From NCBI GenBank assembly GCA_963702035.1, contig OY969700.1, forward strand, positions 2,108,001 to 2,172,000: a DNA stretch of 64,000 nucleotides, in the 5' to 3' direction. The notes below the pieces were generated by a model. The model did no database searches. It was given only the letters and a program-made list of their open reading frames with translations, and was not told the origin of the DNA. Origin of the DNA: VRUE01 sp963702035. GTDB taxonomy: Bacteria; Actinomycetota; Thermoleophilia; Solirubrobacterales; 70-9. Positions 15,799 to 24,364 of the stretch are shown here, one piece after another (the first letter of the stretch is position 1; every line of letters starts with the position of its first letter). The translations under genes were made by a program, and so were the position numbers.

Positions 15799-16286
15799 CC
15801 GAGCTCGACCCAGAGAAGCTTCTCCGTTCGCTGGTCGACCACGAGGTCGAGTTCTGCGTGATCGGGGCTGTTGCGGCATGGCTGCAAGGCAACCCGACGG
15901 TCACGCTCGACCTGGACGTTATGCCCAGGCGGGAGCTTGACAATGCCGAGCGCCTCGCGGCGGCCCTCAACGCTCTTGGCGCCCGCCCGCCAGGTGGAGA
16001 CGGCAAGGCCGAGCTGGAAGGCGCGGACTTCCTCGGCTGGCAGTCCCAGCGCTTCAACACCGAGGCGGGACCGCTGGACATCGTTCCGCATGCCACGGCG
16101 ATCGGCGGGTTCGAGGATGTCGCGACGATCGAGCTGGCGCTCGGCGATATCTCTGTTCGCGTGATCACGATCGACGAGGTGATCGCCTCCAAGGAGAAGC
16201 TCGGCCGCCCGAAGGACACCGCTGCCCTCCCGGCCCTCCATGCCACGCGCGAGGCGCTTCGCCAAAGGCGGCACGAGCCGGACTGA
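15795..16286 (+). CDS. Nucleotidyltransferase-fold protein, probable toxin partner of the XRE gene
   Basis: 163 residues. VEFCVIGAVAAWLQGNPTVT followed by LDLDVMPRR gives the G-[GAS]...D-x-D metal site of minimal nucleotidyltransferases (AbiEii/MNT/DUF6036-like); GPLDIVPHATAIGG supplies the third acidic residue; and ITIDEVIASKEKLGRPKD is the conserved C-terminal Lys motif. It likely modifies RNA or protein with a nucleotide, by analogy with MenT and MntA. It is co-translated with the XRE gene. Exact family and target cannot be read from sequence alone. Confidence 0.75.
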   Translation: MTELDPEKLLRSLVDHEVEFCVIGAVAAWLQGNPTVTLDLDVMPRRELDNAERLAAALNALGARPPGGDGKAELEGADFLGWQSQRFNTEAGPLDIVPHATAIGGFEDVATIELALGDISVRVITIDEVIASKEKLGRPKDTAALPALHATREALRQRRHEPD

Positions 16287-16288
16287 CA

Positions 16289-16498
16289 TCAGCCCGGCGA
16301 CGCGTTCAGGCGGTCGATCGCGGCCAGATCGAGGTCAAACTGCTCGCCGTCCATCGCCTCGAACAATGCCTCGGTGGTGGCCCAACGGTTGCGCCCAGCC
16401 TTCAGCTCGGCCTCCGCCCCCTCGACAGCGAGGCGTCGCAGCAAGGTCGCGTCTGCCTCGCGCGTACCGGAGGCGACGCGAGCCTGGCGACACTCGGC
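16289..16498 (-). other. Open frame continuing past the RHH gene stop codon
   Basis: Directly after the TAG of the RHH gene, the same frame stays open for 69 codons to a TGA at 16289-16291, with a protein-like composition (LLRRLAVEGAEAELKAGRN, then WATTEALFEAMDGEQFDLDL). There is no ATG or GTG in this frame; the only candidate is a TTG at codon 19. It may be the lost C-terminal part of a longer antitoxin, cut by a nonsense mutation, or chance. Confidence 0.3.
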
Positions 16499-16789
16499 CT
16501 AGGATGCGACGTAGCGCGCTACGGCCTCGCGCGCAAGATCGCTGACCGACCGCCCTTCCTTGTTTGCCCGCTTCTGCGCGGCTCGGTAGAGATCCGGCGG
16601 GGCGCGGAAGCTCATTCGTGGGGAGGCGCCACCTCCGGCGAGCGACGGGCGGCCAATACGGCGTCGCTTTGCCTTGGACAGGTCATACCCATGCTCGGCC
16701 TCAGCGGCAAGGGCATCGGCGACCTCGGGGCTGATCGCCGCTCCAGACCTGGTCTTCGAGTGCTTATCCGTTGCGTTCACCTTTGCCAT
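16499..16789 (-). CDS. Ribbon-helix-helix antitoxin-like protein
   Basis: 96 residues. The C-terminal half, PRMSFRAPPDLYRAAQKRAN followed by EGRSVSDLAREAVARYV, is a CopG/Arc-type ribbon-helix-helix. The N-terminal half is basic and disordered (SKAKRRRIGRPSLAGGG) and probably the toxin-wrapping arm. Its start overlaps the end of the upstream toxin gene by 13 bp. Toxin-first order with an RHH antitoxin is the BrnT/BrnA arrangement. Confidence 0.72.
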   Translation of the reverse strand: MAKVNATDKHSKTRSGAAISPEVADALAAEAEHGYDLSKAKRRRIGRPSLAGGGASPRMSFRAPPDLYRAAQKRANKEGRSVSDLAREAVARYVAS

Positions 16790-17061
16790 TTCTTCATCTC
16801 CTCGTATTGCCTCCGGTAGGTGTCACGCAGAGGCATGGCGTGAATAACAAACAGGCTCGCGTCTCTCAGCTCGATCGCCACTACCTCCAGCGGAACTCCA
16901 TTTGAGTCGTCGCCGAGGAAGACGAGGCGGCGATCGGCGGCCGCTGGAGCATCGTCCGGCGGCTCCTGGTCAAAGCGCAGGGCGCAATGTTCGATGACGT
17001 AGCGTGAGCGTTCACGGGATATCCGATGCCTGGTTGCGGAGCGAGCCCACGTCAGGTTCAC
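16777..17061 (-). CDS. Putative toxin, BrnT/RelE-like small protein
   Basis: 94 residues. It starts LTWARSATRHRISRERSRYV (a conserved WA.SA..H.I opening), then RLVFLGDDSNGVPLEVVAIE, and ends LFVIHAMPLRDTYRRQYEE, a pattern seen in many actinobacterial toxins paired with RHH antitoxins. His24-type and Arg-rich motifs fit an RNase of the RelE/BrnT fold, but the catalytic residues are not proven. It is upstream of and overlaps the RHH gene. Confidence 0.62.
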   Translation of the reverse strand: MNLTWARSATRHRISRERSRYVIEHCALRFDQEPPDDAPAAADRRLVFLGDDSNGVPLEVVAIELRDASLFVIHAMPLRDTYRRQYEEMKKWQR

Positions 17062-17282
17062 GTCCGCATCCAGATATTTTGTCCGACAATAATAGCTCCT
17101 CCGATCGTCGTTTCAAGGTTGAGATCTGGGCGAACTTGCCTTCTCCCCCCTTCGACGAAGGAAAGAGTCGAAATTGCGATCTTCGGAGTTCAGGTGCTCA
17201 ATTCCCGCATGTCGAGAACTCGGCCTCGGGTCCGACAGACTGGTGAACGCGCCAAACGGGTGCGACGGAAAAGGAGGCAAGG

Positions 17283-17501
17283 ATGAAGTTCATGCTGCTG
17301 CAGAACTATGGGGGAGTCCCCGAGGGCGTGCCGCCGATGAGCGAGTGGACGCCGGAGGAGATCGAGGCCCACATCGCCTACCAGAAGGACCTCAACGCGG
17401 AGCTGCGAGAGCGGGGCGAGCTGGTCGAGGCGCAGGCGCTGACCACGCCCGAGCTGGCCAAGTTCGTCGTCTCCGACGACGGCGCGCCGGTCGTCACCGC
17501 C
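17283..17501 (+). pseudogene. YCII (DGPF) domain protein, C-terminally truncated
   Basis: The strong RBS AAAGGAGGCAAGG precedes the ATG at 17283. The first 73 residues match YCII-related proteins: MKFMLLQNYGG, EEIEAHIAYQKDLNAELRER, GELVEAQALTTPELAKFVV. Homology stops at APVVT, exactly before the DGPF motif that names the family, and the frame then runs antisensibly through sigma-factor DNA to a stop at 17732. The deletion joint is about 17499-17503. DGPF proteins accompany ECF42 sigma factors, and the adjoining fragment is one. Confidence 0.75.
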
Positions 17502-17502
17502 G

Positions 17503-17667
17503 CGGGCCCTCGCCGCGGTCGTGCGGCGCTTCGGCGACTTCAGCGACTCCGAGGACGCCGTGCAGGAGGCGATGATCGCCGCCTCCACGCAGTGGCCGTC
17601 GCAGGGCACGCCGGAGAACCCGGTCGGCTGGTTGATCCACGTCGCCTCGCGGCGGATGACCGACCGC
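17503..17667 (+). pseudogene. ECF42-type sigma factor fragment (region 2)
   Basis: In a different frame from the YCII part, codons from 17503 read RALAAVVRRFGDFSDSEDAV, then QEAMIAASTQWPSQGTPENP and VGWLIHVASRRMTDR. This is sigma region 2 of ECF42 (SigJ/DUF6596-like) factors. The start codon and first helix are missing, and region 4 and the C-terminal extension are absent after MTDR. Both ends are deletion joints, so the sigma factor is dead. Confidence 0.72.
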
Positions 17668-17741
17668 AACACCGTGCCGCAGCGCACGAAGTGTGCGCAG
17701 GCACACAATCGTTACATCGATTCATGTCATAGTTGGCCAGG

Positions 17742-18839
17742 ATGGCTGAGCAAGGCGCTACCCCGCAGGTTCCCGAGCTGAGGATGCGCGCCCTGCGCGC
17801 GGTCCGCTCGCTGTTCAGCCCGCTGCTCCCCGACGACTATCTGGAACTGATCAACCCGCTCTGGTCGACCCGGGAACTGCGCGGCCGGATCGAGCGGATC
17901 GATGCGGAGACCGCCGAGGCAGCGACGGTGACGATCCGCCCCGGCTTCGAGTGGACGGGCCACCGCCCGGGGCAGTACCTGCGGATCGGGGTCGTCGTCG
18001 ACGGCGTCCACCACTGGCGTGCCTACTCGCTCACCTCCGACCCGGGGCGGGCCGACGGCTGCATCAGCATCACCCCGAAGCTGGTCGAGGCGGGCGTGGT
18101 CTCGCCCTACCTGGTGCGGGACGCGAGGCCCGGGGAAATCGTCCGCCTGGGCGGCGTCGAAGGGACCTTCGTGCTCCCCGACCCCGCCCCCGAGAAGCTT
18201 CTCTTCATCAGCGCCGGCAGCGGCGTCACCCCGATCATGAGCATGTTGAGCAGCCTCGATCGCGGCGGCGCGGTCGGCGACGTCGTCCACATCCACTCGG
18301 CGCGGACCGCCGACGCGGTGATCTTCGCCGACCGCCTGCGCGCGATCGGCGACGCCCATGAGGGCTTCGACCTGCGGCTCCGCCTCACCGCCGAGCAGGG
18401 CCGGGTCTCCCCCGCCGAGCTCGACCGACTCTGCCCCGACTGGCGAGAGCGCCATGCCTTCGTCTCGGGGCCGGCCGAGATGCTCGACGCGCTCGTCCGA
18501 CACTGGGAAGCCGAGGGCGACCCGGCGATGCTCGAGCTGGAGCGCTTCCAACCGACGATCGGCGGCGAGCCGGGCGGCGGCGAGGGCGGGCCGATTCGCT
18601 TCTCCAAGAGCCGGGTAGAGGCCGGGTGCGATGGCGCGACTCCGATCCTCGCGGCCGGTGAGGAGGCCGGAGCGACCCTGCCCTTCGGCTGCCGGATGGG
18701 CATCTGCCACACCTGCGTCGGCGAGCTCCGCTCCGGCAGGGTGCGGGACCTGCGCACCGGCGAGGTCCACGGCAGCGAGGGAGAGATGGTCCGAACTTGC
18801 GTGAACGCCCCCGAGGGGCCAATCGAGATCGCACTTTGA
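17742..18839 (+). CDS. Ferredoxin reductase with C-terminal 2Fe-2S domain (desaturase electron donor)
   Basis: 365 residues from the ATG at 17742. An N-terminal segment (LFSPLLPDDYLELINPLWS) precedes the FAD domain with HWRAYSLTS (R-x-Y-S/T flavin motif), an NAD domain with ISAGSGVTPIMSML, and a plant-type 2Fe-2S domain with CRMGICHTC and a distal Cys (about 355). The architecture is that of mycobacterial Rv3230c, which feeds electrons to the stearoyl-CoA desaturase DesA3. The desaturase gene follows after 19 bp, confirming the pairing. No terminator separates them. Confidence 0.87.
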   Translation: MAEQGATPQVPELRMRALRAVRSLFSPLLPDDYLELINPLWSTRELRGRIERIDAETAEAATVTIRPGFEWTGHRPGQYLRIGVVVDGVHHWRAYSLTSDPGRADGCISITPKLVEAGVVSPYLVRDARPGEIVRLGGVEGTFVLPDPAPEKLLFISAGSGVTPIMSMLSSLDRGGAVGDVVHIHSARTADAVIFADRLRAIGDAHEGFDLRLRLTAEQGRVSPAELDRLCPDWRERHAFVSGPAEMLDALVRHWEAEGDPAMLELERFQPTIGGEPGGGEGGPIRFSKSRVEAGCDGATPILAAGEEAGATLPFGCRMGICHTCVGELRSGRVRDLRTGEVHGSEGEMVRTCVNAPEGPIEIAL

Positions 18840-18858
18840 AAGCTGACGAAAGGCAACG

Positions 18859-20112
18859 ATGACGACGACCACCATGGAGGTCGAGAGCCCGCTGGCCGGG
18901 CTCTCCCCGGAGCAGATAGACGCCCTGGGCCGCGAGTTCGACGCGATCCGCGACCGGGTCCGCGCCGACCTCGGCGAGCGCGATCGCCGCTACATCGAGA
19001 GCATGATCGCGATGCACCGCCGGCTCGCGGTGGTCTCGCGGGTGCTGCTGCTCGCCTCCCGCTACCGGCCGGCCAAGCTGGCGGGGACGGCGGCGCTCTC
19101 GGCGGCGAAGATCCTCGAGAACATGGAGATCGGCCACAACGTCCTGCACGGGCAGTGGGACTGGATGAACGACCCCCGCATCCACTCCTCGACCTGGGAC
19201 TGGGACACGGCCTCGACCGCGGAGGCGTGGAAGCACTCGCACAACTACGTGCACCACACCTTCACCAACCTCCGCGGCAAGGACAAGGACCTCGGCTACG
19301 AGATCATGCGGATCGACCCGCTGCAGAAGTGGCACCCCGTCTACCTCTTCCAGCCGTTCTACAACCTGCTGCTGATGGCGTTCTTCGAGTGGGGCGTCGC
19401 CGTGCACGACCTCGACTTCGACGCGATCCGCAGCGGCGAAAAGTCCAAGGCCCAGATCAAGCGGGAGCTGGGCGGGATTCGCGAAAAGGCGAAAAGTCAG
19501 ATCGTCAAGGACTACATCGCCTGGCCGTTGCTGAGCGGGCTGGCGATGGGGGCGCTCGACCTCGCGCTCGAGGCGCGCGCCGGCAAGGGCCGCCGGGGAC
19601 GTGGGCGGCGCCGGCGCGGTGGCACGGCGGGCACCCTGCAAGGCGCTCTCGCCGCGGGCCGCGAGGCGTTCCGGTCGACGGCGAAAGCGGACGCGACGGC
19701 GAACCTGGTCCGCAATGTCTGGTCCTACTCGATCATCTTCTGCGGCCACTTCCCCGACCAGACCTACACCTTTGGTCCCGAGGAAGTCGAGGACGAGAGC
19801 CCCGGCGGCTGGTACGTGCGCCAGCTGACCGGCGCCGCCAACATCGAGGGAGGGCCGCTCTTCCACGTCGCCAGCGGCAACCTCGGCTATCAGGTCGAGC
19901 ACCACCTCTTCCCCGACCTGCCGAGCAGCCGCTACGCCGAGATCGCGCCGCAGGTCAAGGACATCTGCGAGCGCTACGGGCTGCCCTACAACAGCGGCCC
20001 GTTCCTACAGCAGCTGGGGATGGTGCAGCGGACGATCCTGCGGCTGGCGCTCCCCGGCGGCAAGCAGCGGCCGAAGCCGGGCCCGTACCGGGCGCCGACC
20101 GCGGCTCTCTGA
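18859..20112 (+). CDS. Membrane fatty acid desaturase (DesA3-like acyl-CoA delta-9 desaturase)
   Basis: 417 residues. Three histidine boxes that bind the di-iron centre are present: GHNVLHG (about residue 92), HSHNYVHH (about 128) and QVEHHLFP (about 345), in the expected order and spacing. Hydrophobic segments lie between. An Arg/Gly-rich insertion (GKGRRGRGRRRRGG, about residues 245-258) in the cytoplasmic loop is unusual. It introduces double bonds into acyl chains with electrons from the reductase encoded just upstream. Confidence 0.87.
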   Translation: MTTTTMEVESPLAGLSPEQIDALGREFDAIRDRVRADLGERDRRYIESMIAMHRRLAVVSRVLLLASRYRPAKLAGTAALSAAKILENMEIGHNVLHGQWDWMNDPRIHSSTWDWDTASTAEAWKHSHNYVHHTFTNLRGKDKDLGYEIMRIDPLQKWHPVYLFQPFYNLLLMAFFEWGVAVHDLDFDAIRSGEKSKAQIKRELGGIREKAKSQIVKDYIAWPLLSGLAMGALDLALEARAGKGRRGRGRRRRGGTAGTLQGALAAGREAFRSTAKADATANLVRNVWSYSIIFCGHFPDQTYTFGPEEVEDESPGGWYVRQLTGAANIEGGPLFHVASGNLGYQVEHHLFPDLPSSRYAEIAPQVKDICERYGLPYNSGPFLQQLGMVQRTILRLALPGGKQRPKPGPYRAPTAAL

Positions 20113-20130
20113 GTTGCCCGGTCGGACGGC

Positions 20131-20703
20131 CTAAACGAGCAGCCCGGCCACGAGCAGGACGACGCCGGCGGTTGCGGCGGCACCGCCGACGCCGAGTAGC
20201 CAGCGGCGGCGGGCGATGATCGAGACCGAGGCGAGGACGATGCCGACCTGGAGAGCGACCTCGGCGAGCTCGTAGAGGACGTGCCGGCTGTCGGCATCGT
20301 CGGCGTGGTGCACGTGACTCTGGATCTGTGCGCCGAGGCGGCGGTCGACCGGGGCCAGCTCCTCGACCACGCGGGCCTCATGCCGGTCGGCCGCGATGGC
20401 CGCCTGGCGCTGCTGGGGACTGCCGGCAGCGAGGGTCCGCAGCAGCACCGAGTTGCCCCTGGCGATATCGATCTTTACCCGGTTGCTCTCCAGCCGCGCG
20501 GAGGCCTCGGCGCGGTGGGTCTCGCCGGTGATGACCTCCTTCACCGCCTCGTTGGAGAGGAACACGGCGACGGCGAGGAAGGCCGCCATCACGGCGACGA
20601 CCATCGCAACGTTGCGCCCGTAGTGCGGCCCGAGGTGGCTTTCCTCGCCGCTCGCTACCTGGTGCCCCTGCTCGAAGCGCTCATATGATTTGTGGGCCTC
20701 CAT
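20131..20703 (-). CDS. DUF4337-like membrane protein
   Basis: 190 residues from the ATG at 20703. One transmembrane helix near residues 35-58 (NVAMVVAVMAAFLAVAVFLS), a long soluble helical middle rich in Ala/Arg/Glu that contains RVKIDIARGNSVLLRTLA, and two C-terminal hydrophobic stretches (VALQVGIVLASVSII, LLGVGGAAATAGVVLLV). This arrangement matches DUF4337; function unknown. It is divergent from the acyltransferase gene, whose possible upstream starts would overlap it. Confidence 0.65.
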   Translation of the reverse strand: MEAHKSYERFEQGHQVASGEESHLGPHYGRNVAMVVAVMAAFLAVAVFLSNEAVKEVITGETHRAEASARLESNRVKIDIARGNSVLLRTLAAGSPQQRQAAIAADRHEARVVEELAPVDRRLGAQIQSHVHHADDADSRHVLYELAEVALQVGIVLASVSIIARRRWLLGVGGAAATAGVVLLVAGLLV

Positions 20704-20794
20704 CGGTGTGACGCGAGCGTCGGATACTCGCACTAAAACTGTCGCCGGCGCGTTTTCTCGACCGCGGCGCCGTTACTTGCAATGGTCTGCGCCG

Positions 20795-22741
20795 ATGCCC
20801 GAACCGGTAAAGCACGACAGGCGCTACATGCCCGGCCTCGACGGGCTGCGCGCGATCGCCGTGATCGGGGTGATGCTGTACCACCTCAAATTCGGCTGGG
20901 CCGAAGGTGGGTTGCTCGGAGTGGGTGTGTTCTTCACCCTCAGCGGCTACCTGATCACCGACATCCTGCTCAACCAGGTGAACAGGGGCGGGATCAGGCT
21001 GAAGTCGTTCTGGCTGGCGCGCGCCCGCCGCCTGCTGCCGGCGCTCTTCGTGATGCTGATCGTGGTGACGGCGTGGGTGACGACGATCGGCCCCCACCAA
21101 CCCGCCGACTTCCGCACCGCCGCGCTCAGCGCCGTCGCCTACGTCAACAACTGGTGGCTGATCTTCCACCACATCTCCTACTTCGAACGCTTCGCCCCAC
21201 CCTCGCCGCTGAACCACCTCTGGACGCTCTCGGTAGAGGAGCAGTTCTACATCCTCTGGCCGTTCCTGCTGATGGCGGGGCTGCGCTTCGTCCCCGAGCT
21301 GAAGAACACGACCGGAATCCGGCCTCGCCTTGCCGCCGTCACCCTGTTCGCGGCGCTCTGCTCGGGCATCCTGATGGCGGTCCTCTACCACCCTTCGCTC
21401 GACCCCTCGCGGGTCTACTACGGGACCGACACGCGCGCGCTCGAGCTCTTGATCGGCGCCGCCCTGGCGATGGTCTGGCCGAGCCGCCGCCTGCACGCGC
21501 GCATCGCCCCGCGGGCGCGGTCGATGGTCGAGGCGGCCGGCGTCGCCGGCCTGGTCGTGATCGGCCTGATGTTCTGGCGCACCACCGAGTTCTCGCCGTT
21601 CCTCTACCGCGGCGGCTTCGCCGTGCTCGGGCTGGGCTCGGTCCTTGCCGTCGCCTCGCTCGTCCACCCGGCGTCGCGGCTCGGTCCGATAGTGGGGTGC
21701 GGGCCGATGCGCTGGATCGGCGAACGCTCCTACGGCATCTACCTCTGGACCCTGCCGATCGTCGTCCTCACCTCGCCCCAGGGCGCGCACGGTCCAGACC
21801 TGCCGCGCGCGATCCTCCAGGTCGGCGCGATCCTGGCCGTGGCGGAGCTGTCCTGGCGCTACGTCGAGAACCCGATCCGCCACGGCGCCCTGGGCAGGTT
21901 GTGGGCTCAGTGGAGGGCGGGGAGGTTGCACCGCGAGCAGGTGAACCGGTGGGGCTGGGCCGCCCTCACCGCCGGCGCGCTCGTCGTCGCGATCGCCATC
22001 GCCGGCCTCGCGGGCGTCGGTGTCTCGAGCAACTCGAACGCGATCGGCGCCGAACCGGTCGCCAAGACCGTCACGGTGAAGACCGCACGGCGGGCGCCGC
22101 TGGCGACCTCCTGCAAAGCGGTCGTCCACATCGGCGACTCGACCTCGGAGGGGCTCGTCTCCGACAACTACCTGCCGGATCGCAAGCAGCAGATCAGCGC
22201 CCAGTACGCACGGGTCGGCGCCACGACGCAGCACTTCGCGATCGCCGGGGCGCTCTCGATCTACGAGAACTTCGAGGGCGAACCGAACGCCCAGGAAGTC
22301 GCCGAAGCGCGGAAGAACGAAGGGTTCAAGGGTTGCTGGGTGCTGGCGCTGGGGACGAACGAGGCCGCCGACGTCGCGGTCGGCTCGAGCGTCACCTACG
22401 CCGACCGGATCGACAGCATGATGTCCACGATCGGCAACGAACCGGTGCTCTGGGTGAACGTGAAGTCGCTCGTCACCAACGACCCCTACCAGGAGAAGAA
22501 CATGAGGGCGTGGGACGAGGCGCTGCTCGAAGCCTGCGACCGCCATCCCTACATGCGCATCTACGACTGGGCGGCTGACGTCAAGGACGCCTGGTTCATC
22601 GCCGACGGCATCCACTTCACCTCGCCCGGCTACGCGGCGCGCGGCAGGCTGATCGCCGACGCCCTGCTCGAAGCCTTCCCCAACACCGCTCCGCCGGCGA
22701 TGGCCGACAGCAGGGACTGCGTCGTGTCGCCTTCCTCATAG
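20795..22741 (+). CDS. Acyltransferase 3 family protein with C-terminal SGNH domain (OatA-like)
   Basis: 648 residues from the ATG at 20795. The N-terminal AT3 domain starts RYMPGLDGLRAIAVIGVMLY with the R/H catalytic pair region and about ten membrane helices (VFFTLSGYLITDILL, SVEEQFYILWPFLL). After a final helix near residue 395, the extracellular C-terminal part has the SGNH/GDSL segments VVHIGDSTSE (Ser nucleophile), LALGTNEAA and DGIHFTSPGY (D-x-x-H). This is the OatA layout, O-acetylating peptidoglycan or wall sugars at the outer face. Alternative upstream starts would overlap the DUF4337 gene; none has a good RBS. Confidence 0.85.
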   Translation: MPEPVKHDRRYMPGLDGLRAIAVIGVMLYHLKFGWAEGGLLGVGVFFTLSGYLITDILLNQVNRGGIRLKSFWLARARRLLPALFVMLIVVTAWVTTIGPHQPADFRTAALSAVAYVNNWWLIFHHISYFERFAPPSPLNHLWTLSVEEQFYILWPFLLMAGLRFVPELKNTTGIRPRLAAVTLFAALCSGILMAVLYHPSLDPSRVYYGTDTRALELLIGAALAMVWPSRRLHARIAPRARSMVEAAGVAGLVVIGLMFWRTTEFSPFLYRGGFAVLGLGSVLAVASLVHPASRLGPIVGCGPMRWIGERSYGIYLWTLPIVVLTSPQGAHGPDLPRAILQVGAILAVAELSWRYVENPIRHGALGRLWAQWRAGRLHREQVNRWGWAALTAGALVVAIAIAGLAGVGVSSNSNAIGAEPVAKTVTVKTARRAPLATSCKAVVHIGDSTSEGLVSDNYLPDRKQQISAQYARVGATTQHFAIAGALSIYENFEGEPNAQEVAEARKNEGFKGCWVLALGTNEAADVAVGSSVTYADRIDSMMSTIGNEPVLWVNVKSLVTNDPYQEKNMRAWDEALLEACDRHPYMRIYDWAADVKDAWFIADGIHFTSPGYAARGRLIADALLEAFPNTAPPAMADSRDCVVSPSS

Positions 22742-22774
22742 AGGCCGCGGCGCCCGTGTGGGTAGCCTTGTCGG

Positions 22775-24352
22775 GTGCCTGGTCCGGCAAGTCGCGTGCT
22801 CTCCAAGTCGCAGCTGGCGACGCTGGCCGAGCATGGCGAGGAGCGGACCGCCGCGGTCGGCGAGAAGCTGTTCGAGATCGGCGACGCGACCTATCCGTTC
22901 GTCGCGATAATCGAGGGTGAGGTGGCGGTGACCGATGCCGCCGGCGAGGAGATCGTCCGCCACGGCGCCTCCGGCTTCCTCGGCGAGATGAACCTGCTCT
23001 CCGGGCAGACCGTCTTCCTCACCGCGGTCGTGACCGCGCCGATGCGCTACATCGCGGTCGACCGCGAAGAGCTGCGGCAGCTTCTCTTCGATGACGGCTC
23101 GCTCTCCGACCTGCTGCTCTCGGCGTTCGTCGAGCGCCGCGAAATGCTCCAGCAGCGCGAGGGGATCGGGATCGAGATCGTCGGCCCGCGCGACTCGGCC
23201 GAAACCCGCCGGCTGCTCGACTTCGCCAAGAGCCTGCGACTGCCCAATTCCTGGATCGATCCGGCGGAGAGCGTCGAGACGGCGGCGCTGGTCGAGGAGG
23301 CCGGAACCGAGAGCCTGCCGCTGGTCCGTCTTCCCGGCGGCCACGAGCTGCGCCGACCGAGCAACGGCGAGCTCTCGCGGGCGCTGGGCATCGGGCTGGA
23401 GCTCTCCCAGCGGGAGGAGGTCGACCTGCTCGTCGTCGGCGGCGGACCGGCGGGCCTCGGCGCAGCTGTCTACGGCGCCTCCGAGGGCCTCGACACGCTG
23501 GTCATCGAGAGCACCGTCCTCGGCGGCCAGGCGGGCACCTCGCGACGGATCGAGAACTACCTCGGCTTCCCGGCCGGGATCAGCGGCTCCGAGCTGACCA
23601 GCCGGGCGGTCACGCAGGCGCGCAAGTTCCGCGCCCGCACGGCGACCCCCTACCGGGCCCGCTCGCTGGCGCCCGGCAACGGCCACCACACGGTCACGCT
23701 CGACGAAGGCAACGAGATCGTCGCGCGCGCGGTGCTGCTCTCGACCGGGGCCGAATACCGCCGCCTGCCGGTCGCCGATCTCGAGCGCTACGAGGGGATC
23801 AGCGTCTTCTACGCCGCCGGCCCGCCCGAGGCCCACCTCTGCGGCGCGCGGCGGGTCGGCGTCATCGGCGGCGGCAACTCGGCCGCCCAGGCCGCCGTCT
23901 GGCTGGCCCGCGGCGGCGCCCTCGTCACCCTCCTGCACCGTCGTGCCGACCTCAGCGAGACGATGTCCCAGTATCTGATCGAGGAGCTCGAGCGCTACGG
24001 CGTCGCCGTCCGCGCGCGCAGTGAAGTCGCCGCCCTGCAAGGCGAGGACGGCCAGCTCGACGCCGTCACGCTCACCGACGGGACCGAGCTGCCGCTCTCC
24101 TTCCTCTTCCTCTTCCTCGGCGCCTCCCCCTGCACCGAGTGGCTCGACGACACCGTCGCCCGCGACCCCAAGGGGTTCGTCCTCACCGGCCCCGAAGCCG
24201 GGGCGAAGGGCCTGCTCGAGACCAGCGTGCCCGGCATCTACGCCGCCGGCGACGTCCGCGCCGGCTCGATCAAGCGCTGCGCGACCGCGGTCGGCGAGGG
24301 CGCCACGGTAGTCCGCTTCGTCCACGAGCACCTCTCGGCCGAGTCGGCGTAG
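22775..24352 (+). CDS. Cyclic-nucleotide-binding / thioredoxin-reductase-like FAD protein lacking the redox CxxC
   Basis: 525 residues, GTG start. Residues about 1-125 are a cNMP-binding beta barrel (LFEIGDATYPFVAIIEGEVA, GFLGEMNLLSG). About 135-205 look like a thioredoxin/glutaredoxin fold without cysteines. From 210 on comes a low-Mr thioredoxin-reductase module: LLVVGGGPAGLGAAVYGASE, GGQAGTSRRIENYLGFP, VGVIGGGNSAAQAAVWL, and GIYAAGDVRAG. The site where TrxB has its CxxC reads FYAAGPPEAHLC, so no disulphide centre exists. This fusion is known in actinobacteria; its substrate is not. Confidence 0.82.
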   Translation: MPGPASRVLSKSQLATLAEHGEERTAAVGEKLFEIGDATYPFVAIIEGEVAVTDAAGEEIVRHGASGFLGEMNLLSGQTVFLTAVVTAPMRYIAVDREELRQLLFDDGSLSDLLLSAFVERREMLQQREGIGIEIVGPRDSAETRRLLDFAKSLRLPNSWIDPAESVETAALVEEAGTESLPLVRLPGGHELRRPSNGELSRALGIGLELSQREEVDLLVVGGGPAGLGAAVYGASEGLDTLVIESTVLGGQAGTSRRIENYLGFPAGISGSELTSRAVTQARKFRARTATPYRARSLAPGNGHHTVTLDEGNEIVARAVLLSTGAEYRRLPVADLERYEGISVFYAAGPPEAHLCGARRVGVIGGGNSAAQAAVWLARGGALVTLLHRRADLSETMSQYLIEELERYGVAVRARSEVAALQGEDGQLDAVTLTDGTELPLSFLFLFLGASPCTEWLDDTVARDPKGFVLTGPEAGAKGLLETSVPGIYAAGDVRAGSIKRCATAVGEGATVVRFVHEHLSAESA

Positions 24353-24364
24353 CCTTTCCGGGTC

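Noticed and set aside
20681..22615. A 644-codon minus-strand frame opposite the AT3 acyltransferase
   Set aside because: Shadow of the real gene; no recognisable motif.
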